The notes beneath the pieces were generated by a model. The model was given only the letters and a program-made list of their open reading frames with translations, was not told the origin of the DNA and did not search any database. Below, piece by piece: positions 1-7,912 of a DNA stretch of 37,642 bases (the stretch's first letter is position 1; each line of letters begins with the position of its first letter). Origin of the DNA: Clostridiales bacterium. GTDB taxonomy: Bacteria > Bacillota > Clostridia > Saccharofermentanales > Saccharofermentanaceae. Made by a program: the position numbers and the translations under genes. The stretch lies in assembly GCA_017428155.1 (NCBI GenBank), contig JAFRRJ010000042.1:1-37642 (forward strand), in the 5' to 3' direction.

Positions 1-430
1 CAAATGTATCCCAAATGGCTCGTATTCTTGATTTGGGGTGCATTTTTGCTTCAGATTGCATCCCAAAAGTGCTTTTTTGAAGATTTGGGGCGTATTTTTG
101 AGATTAGAGATATTTTTCACCGCCTCCGTATTTCAAACTGCCATTTTCATAGGCATTTGAGATATTCATACCCTCTTTCCGTATCTCAAACAGGCCTGTT
201 TTTGGGGTTTTGTGATATTCAATACTCTTGGTATCACAAAATCGCAAAAACTACATGATTTATGATATTTTTAAGACCTTCCTGTATCATAAAATGCGGG
301 AAATCAAGGCATTTATGATATTTTTTCCCGCGTTCGTATCATAAAACGCGAATATTCGAGGCATTCGCGATATTTTAGAACCCCGTTCGTGTCATAAAAG
401 TCCGATTTTTCAGGAATTGTGATACCCCTC
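1..430. repeat. Tandem array of ~52 bp hairpin units with covarying arms
   Basis: No convincing gene is present here. Six successive inverted repeats have left arms starting at 104, 156, 209, 259, 312 and 364, and right arms starting at 129, 182, 232, 285, 337 and 390. The period is therefore 50-53 bp and the loops are 14-17 bp. Arms differ between units but pair within units: TTTGAGATA/TATCTCAAA (156/182), TTTTGTGATA/TATCACAAAA (208/232), TTTATGATA/TATCATAAA (259/285 and 312/337). An out-of-phase unit at 31-68 pairs ATTTGGGGTGCA with TGCATCCCAAAA, including one G-T pair. The unit at 104 contains a mismatch and a wobble. The unit at 364 is degenerate, and a left arm alone remains at 416. A single right arm (5-16) and a single left arm (84-94) suggest further decayed units. 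The function is unknown. Structured RNA, a protein-binding array or a non-autonomous palindromic repeat family are all possible. Confidence 0.8.
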
Positions 431-458
431 AAATCAGGCCTCATTCCCGCCCGGTCCA

Positions 459-476
459 TTTTCGAGCGCTCGAAAA
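459..476. repeat. 18 bp perfect palindrome downstream of the malQ-glpK operon
   Basis: TTTTCGAGCGCTCGAAAA is a perfect dyad lying about 105 bp beyond the last gene of the minus-strand operon. Read on the minus strand it is preceded by TTTTC and followed by an A-rich arm, so it could act as a weak terminator or as a binding site. No strong T-run terminator was found closer to the operon end. The stretch 431-582 otherwise holds nothing I recognise. Confidence 0.4.
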
Positions 477-582
477 GAAAATCCGGCAAACATATGCTAA
501 ATCAGCAAATTTAAGACTTTCAGAATATTTCCCAAAGAGAAATGCAACTTCACACCCGGTGAACACCTAAATCACAGGAGAA

Positions 583-1239
583 TCAGCTTCTCGGCGTGTA
601 ATCACTCATGGCAACGGGGACAAAGTCAGCGACAGCTGATGCAAGGTCGGAGCCGCCGTCTTTGACGGCATCTTCGGGGAGAGGATTTTGCTTATAACCG
701 GCGTCAAGACAATAGTAAAGCGAGCTGCCGGGGCCCGTTTTATATCTGTGGTAAGACAGGATCTCACATAAAAGATCGGAAGCTTCATCTCCGACGGAAA
801 GGACGGGAACTCCGTTTTGGGCAACGGCATCGGACAGTGCGGCCTTGCCGCTATCGGAAAGAGCGGGATTTCCGCTTATTACAATGAGCATGTATCTTGA
901 ATATTCTTTGGGAACCTGTTCATTGACAATAAGCCCGTCAGAATTGTATTCCGTGACGTGAAAAGACGGGCCTTTTACAGGAAGGTTGGATGCGGAGACG
1001 CTCTCAGGCGGGATCTCTTTAATTACGGAAGACATATACTCAAAATCGGAGGGAACACTGCCTATCCAGTAGACCGTGATATCGTTCTCAAGGATCGTAT
1101 CGAACTTGGATTCGAGTTCTTCTTTCTTATCGATCGCGCCCTGTCTTTTTGTGCTCGAACCGAAAAGCACGGCAATGAAGACAAAGAACATTGCCGCGAG
1201 AAAAACAACAACAATAAGACCTGTCTTTCCTTTGCTCAT
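583..1239 (-). CDS. Membrane-anchored hypothetical protein
   Basis: This 218-residue protein has one N-terminal transmembrane segment (about residues 7-26) after a short positively charged start, so the rest probably faces outside. No lipobox is visible. The outer part contains a predicted alternating beta/alpha stretch (around residues 110-160) with IVISGNPALSD and VPVLSVGDEASDLL, which could be a Rossmann-like or DUF4350-like fold; this is a weak guess. I do not recognise the family. The gene starts 2 bp after the SseB-like gene and is the last member of the five-gene operon that begins with malQ, so it is co-transcribed with carbohydrate genes. The ATG at 1239 is the only sensible start because it places the charged residues directly before the membrane segment. 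Confidence 0.8.
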   Translation of the reverse strand: MSKGKTGLIVVVFLAAMFFVFIAVLFGSSTKRQGAIDKKEELESKFDTILENDITVYWIGSVPSDFEYMSSVIKEIPPESVSASNLPVKGPSFHVTEYNSDGLIVNEQVPKEYSRYMLIVISGNPALSDSGKAALSDAVAQNGVPVLSVGDEASDLLCEILSYHRYKTGPGSSLYYCLDAGYKQNPLPEDAVKDGGSDLASAVADFVPVAMSDYTPRS

Positions 1240-1241
1240 TA

Positions 1242-1985
1242 TCAGCCGTTATTCCTTGAGACAAAAGGCTTTACACCTTTAATAACCGCAGATGCGAATT
1301 CCTCGGTGCAAGATACTGCCATGGCATCCATGTTGTCGAGATACGGGAGGCAGTATTTGCGCAGGTTTTCGAGAGTGTACTTGAGAGGTTCGCCCTCGCC
1401 TTCGGCATTTGCGACGATGAGCCAGATCAGGCGGTCGGTGCCGTTCTCGCGCATGAGCCTTACCCAGATATCGGATACAGTGGGCTCTATGAGAAGATAA
1501 CCTTCGAGGGCTTTTTTGAGTTCGGGCGGATAGCGGTCAGGCTCACCGACCTTGGCGGTGCCGTCGCCGCCGATTCCCATCTGGGCAGCGATCATCTTGA
1601 GCATGTCCTTGCCGAACAGAACTTCCTCGGAACCGGGGTTGATAACAAAACCCGACAGTCCCATTTTGGGCGCCATAACAACATCAATAAGGTCAGCAAA
1701 ACCTGCAAGAACGCCATTCTGCTTGTCCTTCTTGTTCTCGAACGCGACTTCGAAGCTGTCTGAATCGGCATATACGACCATGTATTTGAGACCCTTGGAG
1801 TCACTTACCGCATGGAACCTGTAGTCGCCTTCGCCACCGTCGACCGGGACGATGAACTTCGATACGGCAGCCTCTTTAAGGACCGCGATCATGTTGTCCT
1901 CTGAACTGTCCACACGGATCTTTCCCATTAGCTCTATGAGCTTCTCATTTACGATTCTCTCGATCTTTTCAGAACCTTCACTCAT
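1242..1985 (-). CDS. SseB-family protein
   Basis: This 247-residue soluble protein has an SseB N-terminal domain (about residues 30-135): a FIVPVD strand, a middle strand pair, and the characteristic GFVINPGSEEVLF segment. The C-terminal half (about 155-247) looks like the second SseB domain, with ALEGYLLIEPTVSDIWVRLM and a later hydrophobic helix. SseB proteins were named for enhanced serine sensitivity in E. coli. In Firmicutes the domain is common in proteins of unknown role, sometimes near secretion or toxin genes, and no enzymatic activity is established. The gene lies 18 bp after the AEC transporter gene and 2 bp before the next gene, within the malQ operon. The family assignment is fairly sure but the biological role is not. 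Confidence 0.75.
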   Translation of the reverse strand: MSEGSEKIERIVNEKLIELMGKIRVDSSEDNMIAVLKEAAVSKFIVPVDGGEGDYRFHAVSDSKGLKYMVVYADSDSFEVAFENKKDKQNGVLAGFADLIDVVMAPKMGLSGFVINPGSEEVLFGKDMLKMIAAQMGIGGDGTAKVGEPDRYPPELKKALEGYLLIEPTVSDIWVRLMRENGTDRLIWLIVANAEGEGEPLKYTLENLRKYCLPYLDNMDAMAVSCTEEFASAVIKGVKPFVSRNNG

Positions 1986-2003
1986 TATCCTTGACCTCTT
2001 AAG

Positions 2004-2933
2004 TTAAAATACCGCTTTAACCGCCCATGTCCAGAACATGAGGGTCACAAGCATAAATATCATCGACAGTGACACAGTGCGCGCACAGAAATGCGGTGCC
2101 ACATCGTGATTCTCGGAATATATTACATTCATTGAGCCGCAGGGCAAAGCACACATCAGAACGAGAACGCTCTTTGTCTCGGCGGACACGGGTAAAAATA
2201 TAGAAAGACCCCAGACCGCCGCCATCATGACCGCAGGCAGGATGATGAGCCTTAACGCCGATACCACATAGGCTTTCTTGTCGCTTACGAGTTTTCTGAT
2301 CTTTACGCCTGCGAGCATCGAACCCATTACCATCATGGACATGGGAACCGTCATGTCGCCGATGAGCTTGAATGTCTCACTCAGGAACGAAAGCATTCTC
2401 CACGGGATCACGAACAGCACGATAGCAAGGATGGATGCAACCGACACAGGGTTCTTGAATATCTCCAAAAGCCTGAACTTTGGCTTTCTGGAGAACAGAT
2501 AGACAGCGTAAGTATAGAAGAAAATGTTATAGCAGAGATTAAATACAGCCGCCAGAAGCAGTCCGTAATTGCCGAACAGCGCTTCCATCAATGGGAATCC
2601 GACGAATCCCGTGTTCGCGAAAACCGTGCAGCAGACCATTATCCTACGTTCATCTTCAAGCATCTTCGCTTTCTTGAGCGAAAGCCTTAATACGATCAGC
2701 GACAAAGCATAGTAGCATACAGCAACGGCGGCACATGTGACCATGCCGTTGACAGCTTCGTTAGAGAACGTGTGCTGGCTGGAATTCAGTATCATGAACG
2801 GCAGAACGGCAGTAAGAAGGATCTTTGATAAGGCCTTCTCGGCCGGGCCGTCAATGACCTTGGTCTTGTTCAGCACAAAACCCAGGGCAAGAAATATGAA
2901 TATCTTGAAAAATACTATGTAGACCTGAACCAT
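2004..2933 (-). CDS. AEC-family (auxin efflux carrier-like) transporter
   Basis: This 309-residue integral membrane protein has about ten hydrophobic segments in the 5+5 arrangement of the AEC/MFS-independent permease family (Mem_trans). Visible hallmarks are the N-terminal FFKIFIFLALGFVLNKTKVID, the AVLPFMILNS turn, and the FANTGFVGFPLMEALFG signature in the fourth segment, which is typical of the family. The second half contains GDMTVPMSMMVMGSMLAG and the ALPCGSMNVIYSENH loop before the last helix. Bacterial members export or take up organic acids such as malate or lactate; the substrate here cannot be deduced. The gene starts 4 bp after the glpK stop, so the two are translationally close, which suggests a role in glycerol or carbohydrate-derived organic acid traffic. 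Length is normal for the family. Confidence 0.87.
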   Translation of the reverse strand: MVQVYIVFFKIFIFLALGFVLNKTKVIDGPAEKALSKILLTAVLPFMILNSSQHTFSNEAVNGMVTCAAVAVCYYALSLIVLRLSLKKAKMLEDERRIMVCCTVFANTGFVGFPLMEALFGNYGLLLAAVFNLCYNIFFYTYAVYLFSRKPKFRLLEIFKNPVSVASILAIVLFVIPWRMLSFLSETFKLIGDMTVPMSMMVMGSMLAGVKIRKLVSDKKAYVVSALRLIILPAVMMAAVWGLSIFLPVSAETKSVLVLMCALPCGSMNVIYSENHDVAPHFCARTVSLSMIFMLVTLMFWTWAVKAVF

Positions 2934-2937
2934 CTGA

Positions 2938-4476
2938 TCAGTCGCTGCCGGAAAGTATCGTTGCTCTTACGGCAGAACGGTAACCCTCCATCTTCTCTGC
3001 GACTTCAAAGGCAGACATTCCCGGTTCATATGAGTCACCGGCCTTGTAGAACTTGCCGGTCTCCTCAATAGAACCGAATACTCCTGCCTGGATACCGGCG
3101 GCAAGGCCTGCGCCCATCGCGGTCATCTCATCGCTCAATGCTCTTGTTACCGTGACACCCAGAAGATCAGACTGAAGCTGCATGAGGAAGCTGCTTGCGC
3201 ATACACCGCCGTCGACCTTCATACGGCCTGCCTTTATGCCTGTATCATCAGTCATGAGATTTACAAGTTCGGTTACCTGATATGCGATCGATTCGACACC
3301 TGCCCTTATGATCTGGGATCTGCCGGTACCTCTGGTAAGTCCGGTGAGGATTCCTCTTGCCTCAGGTTTCCAGTAGGGCGCGCCAAGGCCCGTGAATGCA
3401 GGCACAAGATAAACGCCGCCGCAGTCTTCGATGGAATTGCAGAATGCGTCGCACTCGGAAGGGTCGTTGATAAATCCGAGTTCATCCTTAAGCCAGCTGA
3501 TAACGGATCCCGCCTGGAAGATGCTTCCTTCCAGAGCATAGTTCGTCACGCCGTTTATGGACCACGCGCAGGAAGTGAGAAGTCCGTTCTTTGAGAATAC
3601 AGGCTCTGTGCCGAGGTTCATCAGAGTAAAGCTTCCCGTTCCGTATGTTGTCTTGGAATCGCCTTTGTTTATTGCGTTCTGGCCAAGGAGAGCCGCGGGC
3701 TGGTCGCCTAAGACGCCTGTGATGTGAACGCCGTTAAGAGACAGGAGAAGTTCGATCTCCGAATCGTGGAAACCTGCATTTCGCAGGTATTCGCCGTTAA
3801 GTTCGATCTCGCCGTAATCAGCGCAGGATTCCATGGGTTTAGCAAGAGCTTTTTGCGGAATTCCGAAGAGTTCTAAGAAATCCTGGTCATATTCCTTTTT
3901 CGCGATGTCGAAAAGCATCGTCCTCGAGCAGTTCGAATAGTCGGAAGCATAAGATCTTCCGTTGGTGAGCCTGTATACGAGAAAGCCGTCGATCGTTGAA
4001 AGATGGACCTCACCGGTTGAGCAGCGCTCTCTTAAGGATCTTACATTCTCGAGCAGCCAGAGCATCTTAGTGGCTGAGAAATACGGGTCGATCTTAAGAC
4101 CCGTGATCTCGGTGATCCTTCTGCTCTGTTCCCTTATCTCGGGACGTCTGCAGATGTCGGAAGTCCTTCTGCACTGCCATACGATAGCCTGGGTGATGGG
4201 CTTGCCGGCAGCAGAAAACGCGACCGTCGTCTCACGCTGGTTCGTGATGCCCATGCAAACGATGTTATCCTTTGCTTCAGGGTGCTCTTTAAGCACCAAT
4301 GCGCATGCCATGAGGACAGATACATAGATCTCCTCGGCATCGTGGCTTACCCAGCCCGGCTGGGGATAGTACTGTTCGAAGGGTACGTGTTCACCCTGTG
4401 ACAGATTGCCTTCCTCATCAAGGAGAAAAGCCTTTGTGGAAGTGGTGCCCTGATCAACGCAAAGAATGTATTTCAT
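2938..4476 (-). CDS. glpK: Glycerol kinase
   Basis: This enzyme phosphorylates glycerol with ATP to sn-glycerol 3-phosphate in the cytoplasm. The 512-residue FGGY-family protein shows the glycerol kinase pattern throughout: DQGTTSTKAFLLDEEG at residues 8-23 (phosphate-binding loop 1), GITNQRETTVAF near 80, AIVWQCRRT near 97, GDQPAALLGQ and KTTYGTGSFTLMN near 255-285 (phosphate 2 region), and VDGGVCASSFLMQLQSD in the C-terminal half, where ordinary GlpK has DGGxxxNxxLMQ with Asn rather than Ser. Length is close to the usual 495-505. It sits 13 bp after malQ and 4 bp before an AEC transporter. No glpF or glpD is in the window, so glycerol probably enters by another route or from lipid turnover. 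Confidence 0.95.
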   Translation of the reverse strand: MKYILCVDQGTTSTKAFLLDEEGNLSQGEHVPFEQYYPQPGWVSHDAEEIYVSVLMACALVLKEHPEAKDNIVCMGITNQRETTVAFSAAGKPITQAIVWQCRRTSDICRRPEIREQSRRITEITGLKIDPYFSATKMLWLLENVRSLRERCSTGEVHLSTIDGFLVYRLTNGRSYASDYSNCSRTMLFDIAKKEYDQDFLELFGIPQKALAKPMESCADYGEIELNGEYLRNAGFHDSEIELLLSLNGVHITGVLGDQPAALLGQNAINKGDSKTTYGTGSFTLMNLGTEPVFSKNGLLTSCAWSINGVTNYALEGSIFQAGSVISWLKDELGFINDPSECDAFCNSIEDCGGVYLVPAFTGLGAPYWKPEARGILTGLTRGTGRSQIIRAGVESIAYQVTELVNLMTDDTGIKAGRMKVDGGVCASSFLMQLQSDLLGVTVTRALSDEMTAMGAGLAAGIQAGVFGSIEETGKFYKAGDSYEPGMSAFEVAEKMEGYRSAVRATILSGSD

Positions 4477-4489
4477 ACTGTTACCCCCT

Positions 4490-6115
4490 TTATCTGAAAT
4501 AGATCCTGTTGAGGTTCCTGTACCAATCGTTATCTATTGAATCAAAGTCTTCTTTTGTAAATCTTACTACCCAGTTGCCTGTAGGTGTACCCGGCACATT
4601 CATTCTTGTGTCTCCGCCGTAGCCGAGCATGTCCTGAATGGGGATAATCGCAACGTCAGCATGGCTCATCCAGAGTGTCTTGATTATCGCTCTGCATGAA
4701 GCGCTGTGCGAACCGCCGTCGCCCCAGTTATCGCCTGTAAAGCCGCAGTATTCAAGGCATGTCTTTCTTACGTCCTCCCTGCTGTCCCAAAGCCAGCCGA
4801 GAAGAGTGTTGTTATCGTGCGTGCCCGTATATGCGACGCAATTCTTATTGAAATTGTGAGGCAGGAACGAGCTGTCATCGCCGGGATAGAACGCGAACTC
4901 CATGACGCGCATTCCGGGGATCCCGACCTTGCCCATGAACTCAGCAAGATCAGGTGTGACTTCGCCAAGATCCTCTGCGATGAGACGCGATCTGTCCTTG
5001 AACTTTTTGTCGTATGCATCGAAGAAATCAAGGCCCGGACCCGGTATCCACTTGCCGTCTCTTGCAGTCTCGGCATCCGCATCGATCTCGCAGTAAGACG
5101 AGAATGCGCGGAAGTGGTCGATCCTTAAGTAATCGAAGAGCTTGAAGTTGTCCTCGAGCCTGCTCATCCACCAGGAATACCCGTCTTCCTTCATCTTCTT
5201 CCAGTCGTAGATGGGGTTGCCCCAGAGCTGTCCGTCAGCGCAGAAATAATCCGGCGGTACTCCTGCCACGCTCTCGAAAACAAGAGCTTCCGGCTTTGGC
5301 TTTCTGGGCTCTTTAAGCGGTTCGCCGTCCTTGTCTTTCCCGCCTTTTTCCATCTCTTTTTTATACTTATCCAAAGCCTTCTCATAATCCTTGAGGACTT
5401 TGTTTACCTTGGCTGCCGAAGCCATCTTGAAAAGATCCCTGCCTGCCCATACATCGGCAGAATCGCCCGATACATAGAACGGGATGTCACCGATTATGGA
5501 AATGCCGAGATCATTGATCTCCTTCTTTATCTGCGTCCATTCATCGAAGAACAGGTACTGAACAAAACCGTGATATCTGTAGTTGGGATTATTCTTAAGT
5601 TCAGCGACAGCCGCTTTATCGTAATTCCTGAGTCTTGCGTCAGACCACTCCCACCAGGGCTTTCCGAAGTCGGCATCCTTAACTGTCTGGTAAGCTGCAA
5701 CATCCTGTGCCCACTTGTTGTCTTTAAGGAATTTGTCAGCCTTTGAGAGCAGGTCCTTATCAGCGCGCTCAAAAGCCTTCCTCAGCAGCTCGTCCCTGCT
5801 GTCCCTTAAGAAATCGTAGTCGATCCGCCATTTGTTCTGGGTATACTCTGCCTGCTGAACCTCTGAAGGAGTAAGCAGCCCTCTGTCCATAAGCCTTCTC
5901 GGATCGATAAACAGCCAGTTGCCGGCAAAAGCCGAGAAACTCTGATAAGGCGAATTGCCCATACCGGGATAGGAGAACGGCAATACCTGCCAGTATTTCA
6001 TGCCCTGCAAAGCCAGTTGCTTCGCAAAATCTATTGCCTCCTGTCCGATCACACCCGTACCAAACGGTCCCGGGAGTGAGCTTATGTGCATCAGAACGCC
6101 TCCGCCACGTCTCAT
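4490..6115 (-). CDS. malQ: 4-alpha-glucanotransferase (amylomaltase) with a lysine-rich insertion
   Basis: MalQ transfers alpha-1,4-glucan segments between maltodextrins in the cytoplasm and is part of glycogen, starch or maltose use. The protein is a GH77 enzyme: RGGGVLMHISSLPGPFG at the N terminus, YWQVLPFSYPGMGNSPYQSFSAFAGN, GDIPFYVSGDSADVWA (first nucleophile region), the VAGVPPDYFCADGQLWGNPIYDW block, DYLRIDHFRAF containing the catalytic Asp, IAEDLG with the acid/base Glu, and YTGTHDNNT. Between FKMA and the VAGVPPDYF block there is an additional charged segment (about residues 235-285) rich in Lys and Glu, where most MalQ proteins have only about ten residues. The start ATG follows the AGAGGAATT ribosome site and gives the conserved N terminus. 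The gene leads the operon and diverges from prfC. Confidence 0.95.
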   Translation of the reverse strand: MRRGGGVLMHISSLPGPFGTGVIGQEAIDFAKQLALQGMKYWQVLPFSYPGMGNSPYQSFSAFAGNWLFIDPRRLMDRGLLTPSEVQQAEYTQNKWRIDYDFLRDSRDELLRKAFERADKDLLSKADKFLKDNKWAQDVAAYQTVKDADFGKPWWEWSDARLRNYDKAAVAELKNNPNYRYHGFVQYLFFDEWTQIKKEINDLGISIIGDIPFYVSGDSADVWAGRDLFKMASAAKVNKVLKDYEKALDKYKKEMEKGGKDKDGEPLKEPRKPKPEALVFESVAGVPPDYFCADGQLWGNPIYDWKKMKEDGYSWWMSRLEDNFKLFDYLRIDHFRAFSSYCEIDADAETARDGKWIPGPGLDFFDAYDKKFKDRSRLIAEDLGEVTPDLAEFMGKVGIPGMRVMEFAFYPGDDSSFLPHNFNKNCVAYTGTHDNNTLLGWLWDSREDVRKTCLEYCGFTGDNWGDGGSHSASCRAIIKTLWMSHADVAIIPIQDMLGYGGDTRMNVPGTPTGNWVVRFTKEDFDSIDNDWYRNLNRIYFR

Positions 6116-6118
6116 TAT

Positions 6119-6147
6119 TTGTAATTCCTCTTTTTCTTATATATAAT
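6119..6147 (+). promoter_or_regulatory. Putative sigma-A promoter of prfC
   Basis: A TTGTAA -35-like box at 6119-6124 and a perfect TATAAT -10 box at 6142-6147 are separated by 17 bp and point toward prfC. A GCTCTC/GAGAGC hairpin with a 4 bp loop (6154-6169) falls in the predicted untranslated leader. The same 85 bp gap must also contain the minus-strand promoter for malQ, which I could not place with confidence. Confidence 0.55.
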
Positions 6148-6200
6148 TACTAGGCTCTCACAAGAGAGCACAAAAATATTATACATTTCTTGAGGGCAAA

Positions 6201-7805
6201 ATGAATTCGGTTGAAGAAATAAAAAGACGCCGCACATTCGCGATCATATCACACCCGGACGCCGGTAAGACGACAATTACCGAGAAGCTCCTTCTTTACG
6301 GAGGCGCCATACATCAGGCCGGTTCGGTCAAAGCGCGTAAGGCTGCACGCCACGCCACTTCAGACTGGATGGAAATAGAGAAAAAGCGTGGTATTTCCGT
6401 CACTTCATCCGTTATGCAGTTCGAATATGACGGCTGCCATATCAACATTCTCGATACCCCCGGTCACCAGGACTTCTCCGAGGACACCTACAGAACGCTC
6501 TGCGCAGCTGACTCCGCGGTAATGGTCCTTGACGGCGCGAAAGGTGTCGAGGCCCAGACGATCAAGCTTTTCCAGGTATGCCGCAGAAGAGGCATCCCGA
6601 TCTTCACATTCATAAACAAGATGGACCGTGCCGCAAAGAATCCTTTCGATCTCATGGATGAGCTCGAGAAGGTATTGGGCATCAGATCCGTCCCGATCAA
6701 CTGGCCTATCGGCACAGACGGCGACTTCGAAGGCGTTTACGAGAGAGCATCCCGCAACGTCCTTCTTTTCGATCGCGAAAACAATGACCACGGCGCATCC
6801 ATGGTCACTCAAAGCGTCTCCGGAATCGACGATCCCAAGCTCGACGAGATGCTCATGACCGGCCACCTCGAGACACTTCGAAATGACATCGAACTTCTGG
6901 ACATGGCAGGCGACGAACTCGATATGGAAAAAGTCCTCAAAGGCGAGCTCACTCCCGTATTCTTCGGTTCCGCCATCACTAACTTCGGTGTAGAGCCCTT
7001 CCTGCAGCACTTCCTCAAGATGAGCCCGGGACCTGCTCCGCACAACACCACAGAAGGTGTTGTCGAACCCGAAGATTCAATGTTCTCAGGCTTCGTATTC
7101 AAGATCCAGGCTAACATGGATCCTTCACACAGAGACCGCATGGCATTCATCCGCATCTGCTCCGGCCAGTATGAGAAGAACATGACCGTAAATCTCATGC
7201 GCACAGGCAAGAAGATCACTCTCGCCCAACCCCAGCAGTTCATGGCCCAGGACAGAGCCATCACAGAAGAGGCTTATGCAGGCGATATTATCGGTATCTT
7301 CGATCCAGGCAACTTCAGGATCGGCGACACCATTATCTCTTCAAACAGGAAGTTTGAGTTCGACCCCATCCCGGTATTCGCACCGGAGAACTTCGCACGC
7401 GTAGAACCCAAGGATTCAATGAAGCGCAAGCAGTTCCTAAAAGGCATCGAACAGCTCTCACAGGAAGGTGCCGTCCAGCTCTACAAGCAGCCGAATATCG
7501 GTACTGAGACTTATGTTATGGGCGTTGTCGGTATCCTCCAGTTCGACGTACTCGAATACAGGCTCCAGTCGGAATATAACGTTGAGATCGTAAGAACACC
7601 TCTGCCCTACCGCCTCGCACGCTGGGCAAAATCGGATGCTGACGGATTCGACCCCAAGGAGATGACACTCACGTCAACTTCGCTCCTCGTTCTTGACAGG
7701 GACGAAGCTCCGGTAGTACTTTTCGAGTCCGAATGGGCAGTCGACTGGGCGATCGACCATAACGAGAAGTTCAAGTTGTCGTTCGAGAATATCAATTCCA
7801 AGTAA
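6201..7805 (+). CDS. prfC: Peptide chain release factor 3 (RF3)
   Basis: RF3 is a translational GTPase that removes RF1 or RF2 from the ribosome after peptide release. The 534-residue protein shows the G1 loop SHPDAGKTT (residues 17-25), the RF3-typical ARHATSDWMEIEKKRGISVTSSV switch I region, the G3 motif DTPGHQDF near residue 82, and the G4 motif NKMD near residue 140. These are followed by the EF-Tu-like domain 2 and the RF3 C-terminal domain. Length matches the family (about 525-535). The ATG is preceded by GAGGG. The final 30 codons (7716-7805) are duplicated downstream at 10771 and in part at 13838, so this gene's 3' end forms the left boundary of the LRR cassette array. RF1 (prfA) is also in the window. 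Confidence 0.97.
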   Translation: MNSVEEIKRRRTFAIISHPDAGKTTITEKLLLYGGAIHQAGSVKARKAARHATSDWMEIEKKRGISVTSSVMQFEYDGCHINILDTPGHQDFSEDTYRTLCAADSAVMVLDGAKGVEAQTIKLFQVCRRRGIPIFTFINKMDRAAKNPFDLMDELEKVLGIRSVPINWPIGTDGDFEGVYERASRNVLLFDRENNDHGASMVTQSVSGIDDPKLDEMLMTGHLETLRNDIELLDMAGDELDMEKVLKGELTPVFFGSAITNFGVEPFLQHFLKMSPGPAPHNTTEGVVEPEDSMFSGFVFKIQANMDPSHRDRMAFIRICSGQYEKNMTVNLMRTGKKITLAQPQQFMAQDRAITEEAYAGDIIGIFDPGNFRIGDTIISSNRKFEFDPIPVFAPENFARVEPKDSMKRKQFLKGIEQLSQEGAVQLYKQPNIGTETYVMGVVGILQFDVLEYRLQSEYNVEIVRTPLPYRLARWAKSDADGFDPKEMTLTSTSLLVLDRDEAPVVLFESEWAVDWAIDHNEKFKLSFENINSK

Positions 7806-7850
7806 TTCTTGCACACTCTGGCGGAATCAAATCCAAATTAAACAACAAGA

Positions 7851-7890
7851 AAAAATCCTGATTCAACATCTTCGTTAAATCAGGATTTTT
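7851..7890. terminator. Bidirectional terminator between prfC and LRR gene 1
   Basis: AAAAATCCTGATT pairs with AATCAGGATTTTT across a 14-15 bp loop. The A-run on one side and the T-run on the other make it work in both directions. It therefore fits termination of prfC (plus strand) and of the convergent LRR gene (minus strand). Confidence 0.85.
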
Positions 7891-7912
7891 GATTGCGAGT
7901 CTTTATACTTCT

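Noticed and set aside
4..258. 84-codon plus-strand reading frame
   Set aside because: It lies inside the hairpin array, has no ribosome site, and its sequence follows the repeats rather than a protein family.
1..430. CRISPR array
   Set aside because: The units are palindromic with differing arms and short loops; there is no constant repeat with unique spacers, and no cas genes are in the window.
6405..7043. 212-codon minus-strand frame within prfC
   Set aside because: It is a shadow of the prfC codon pattern; prfC is certain on the other strand.
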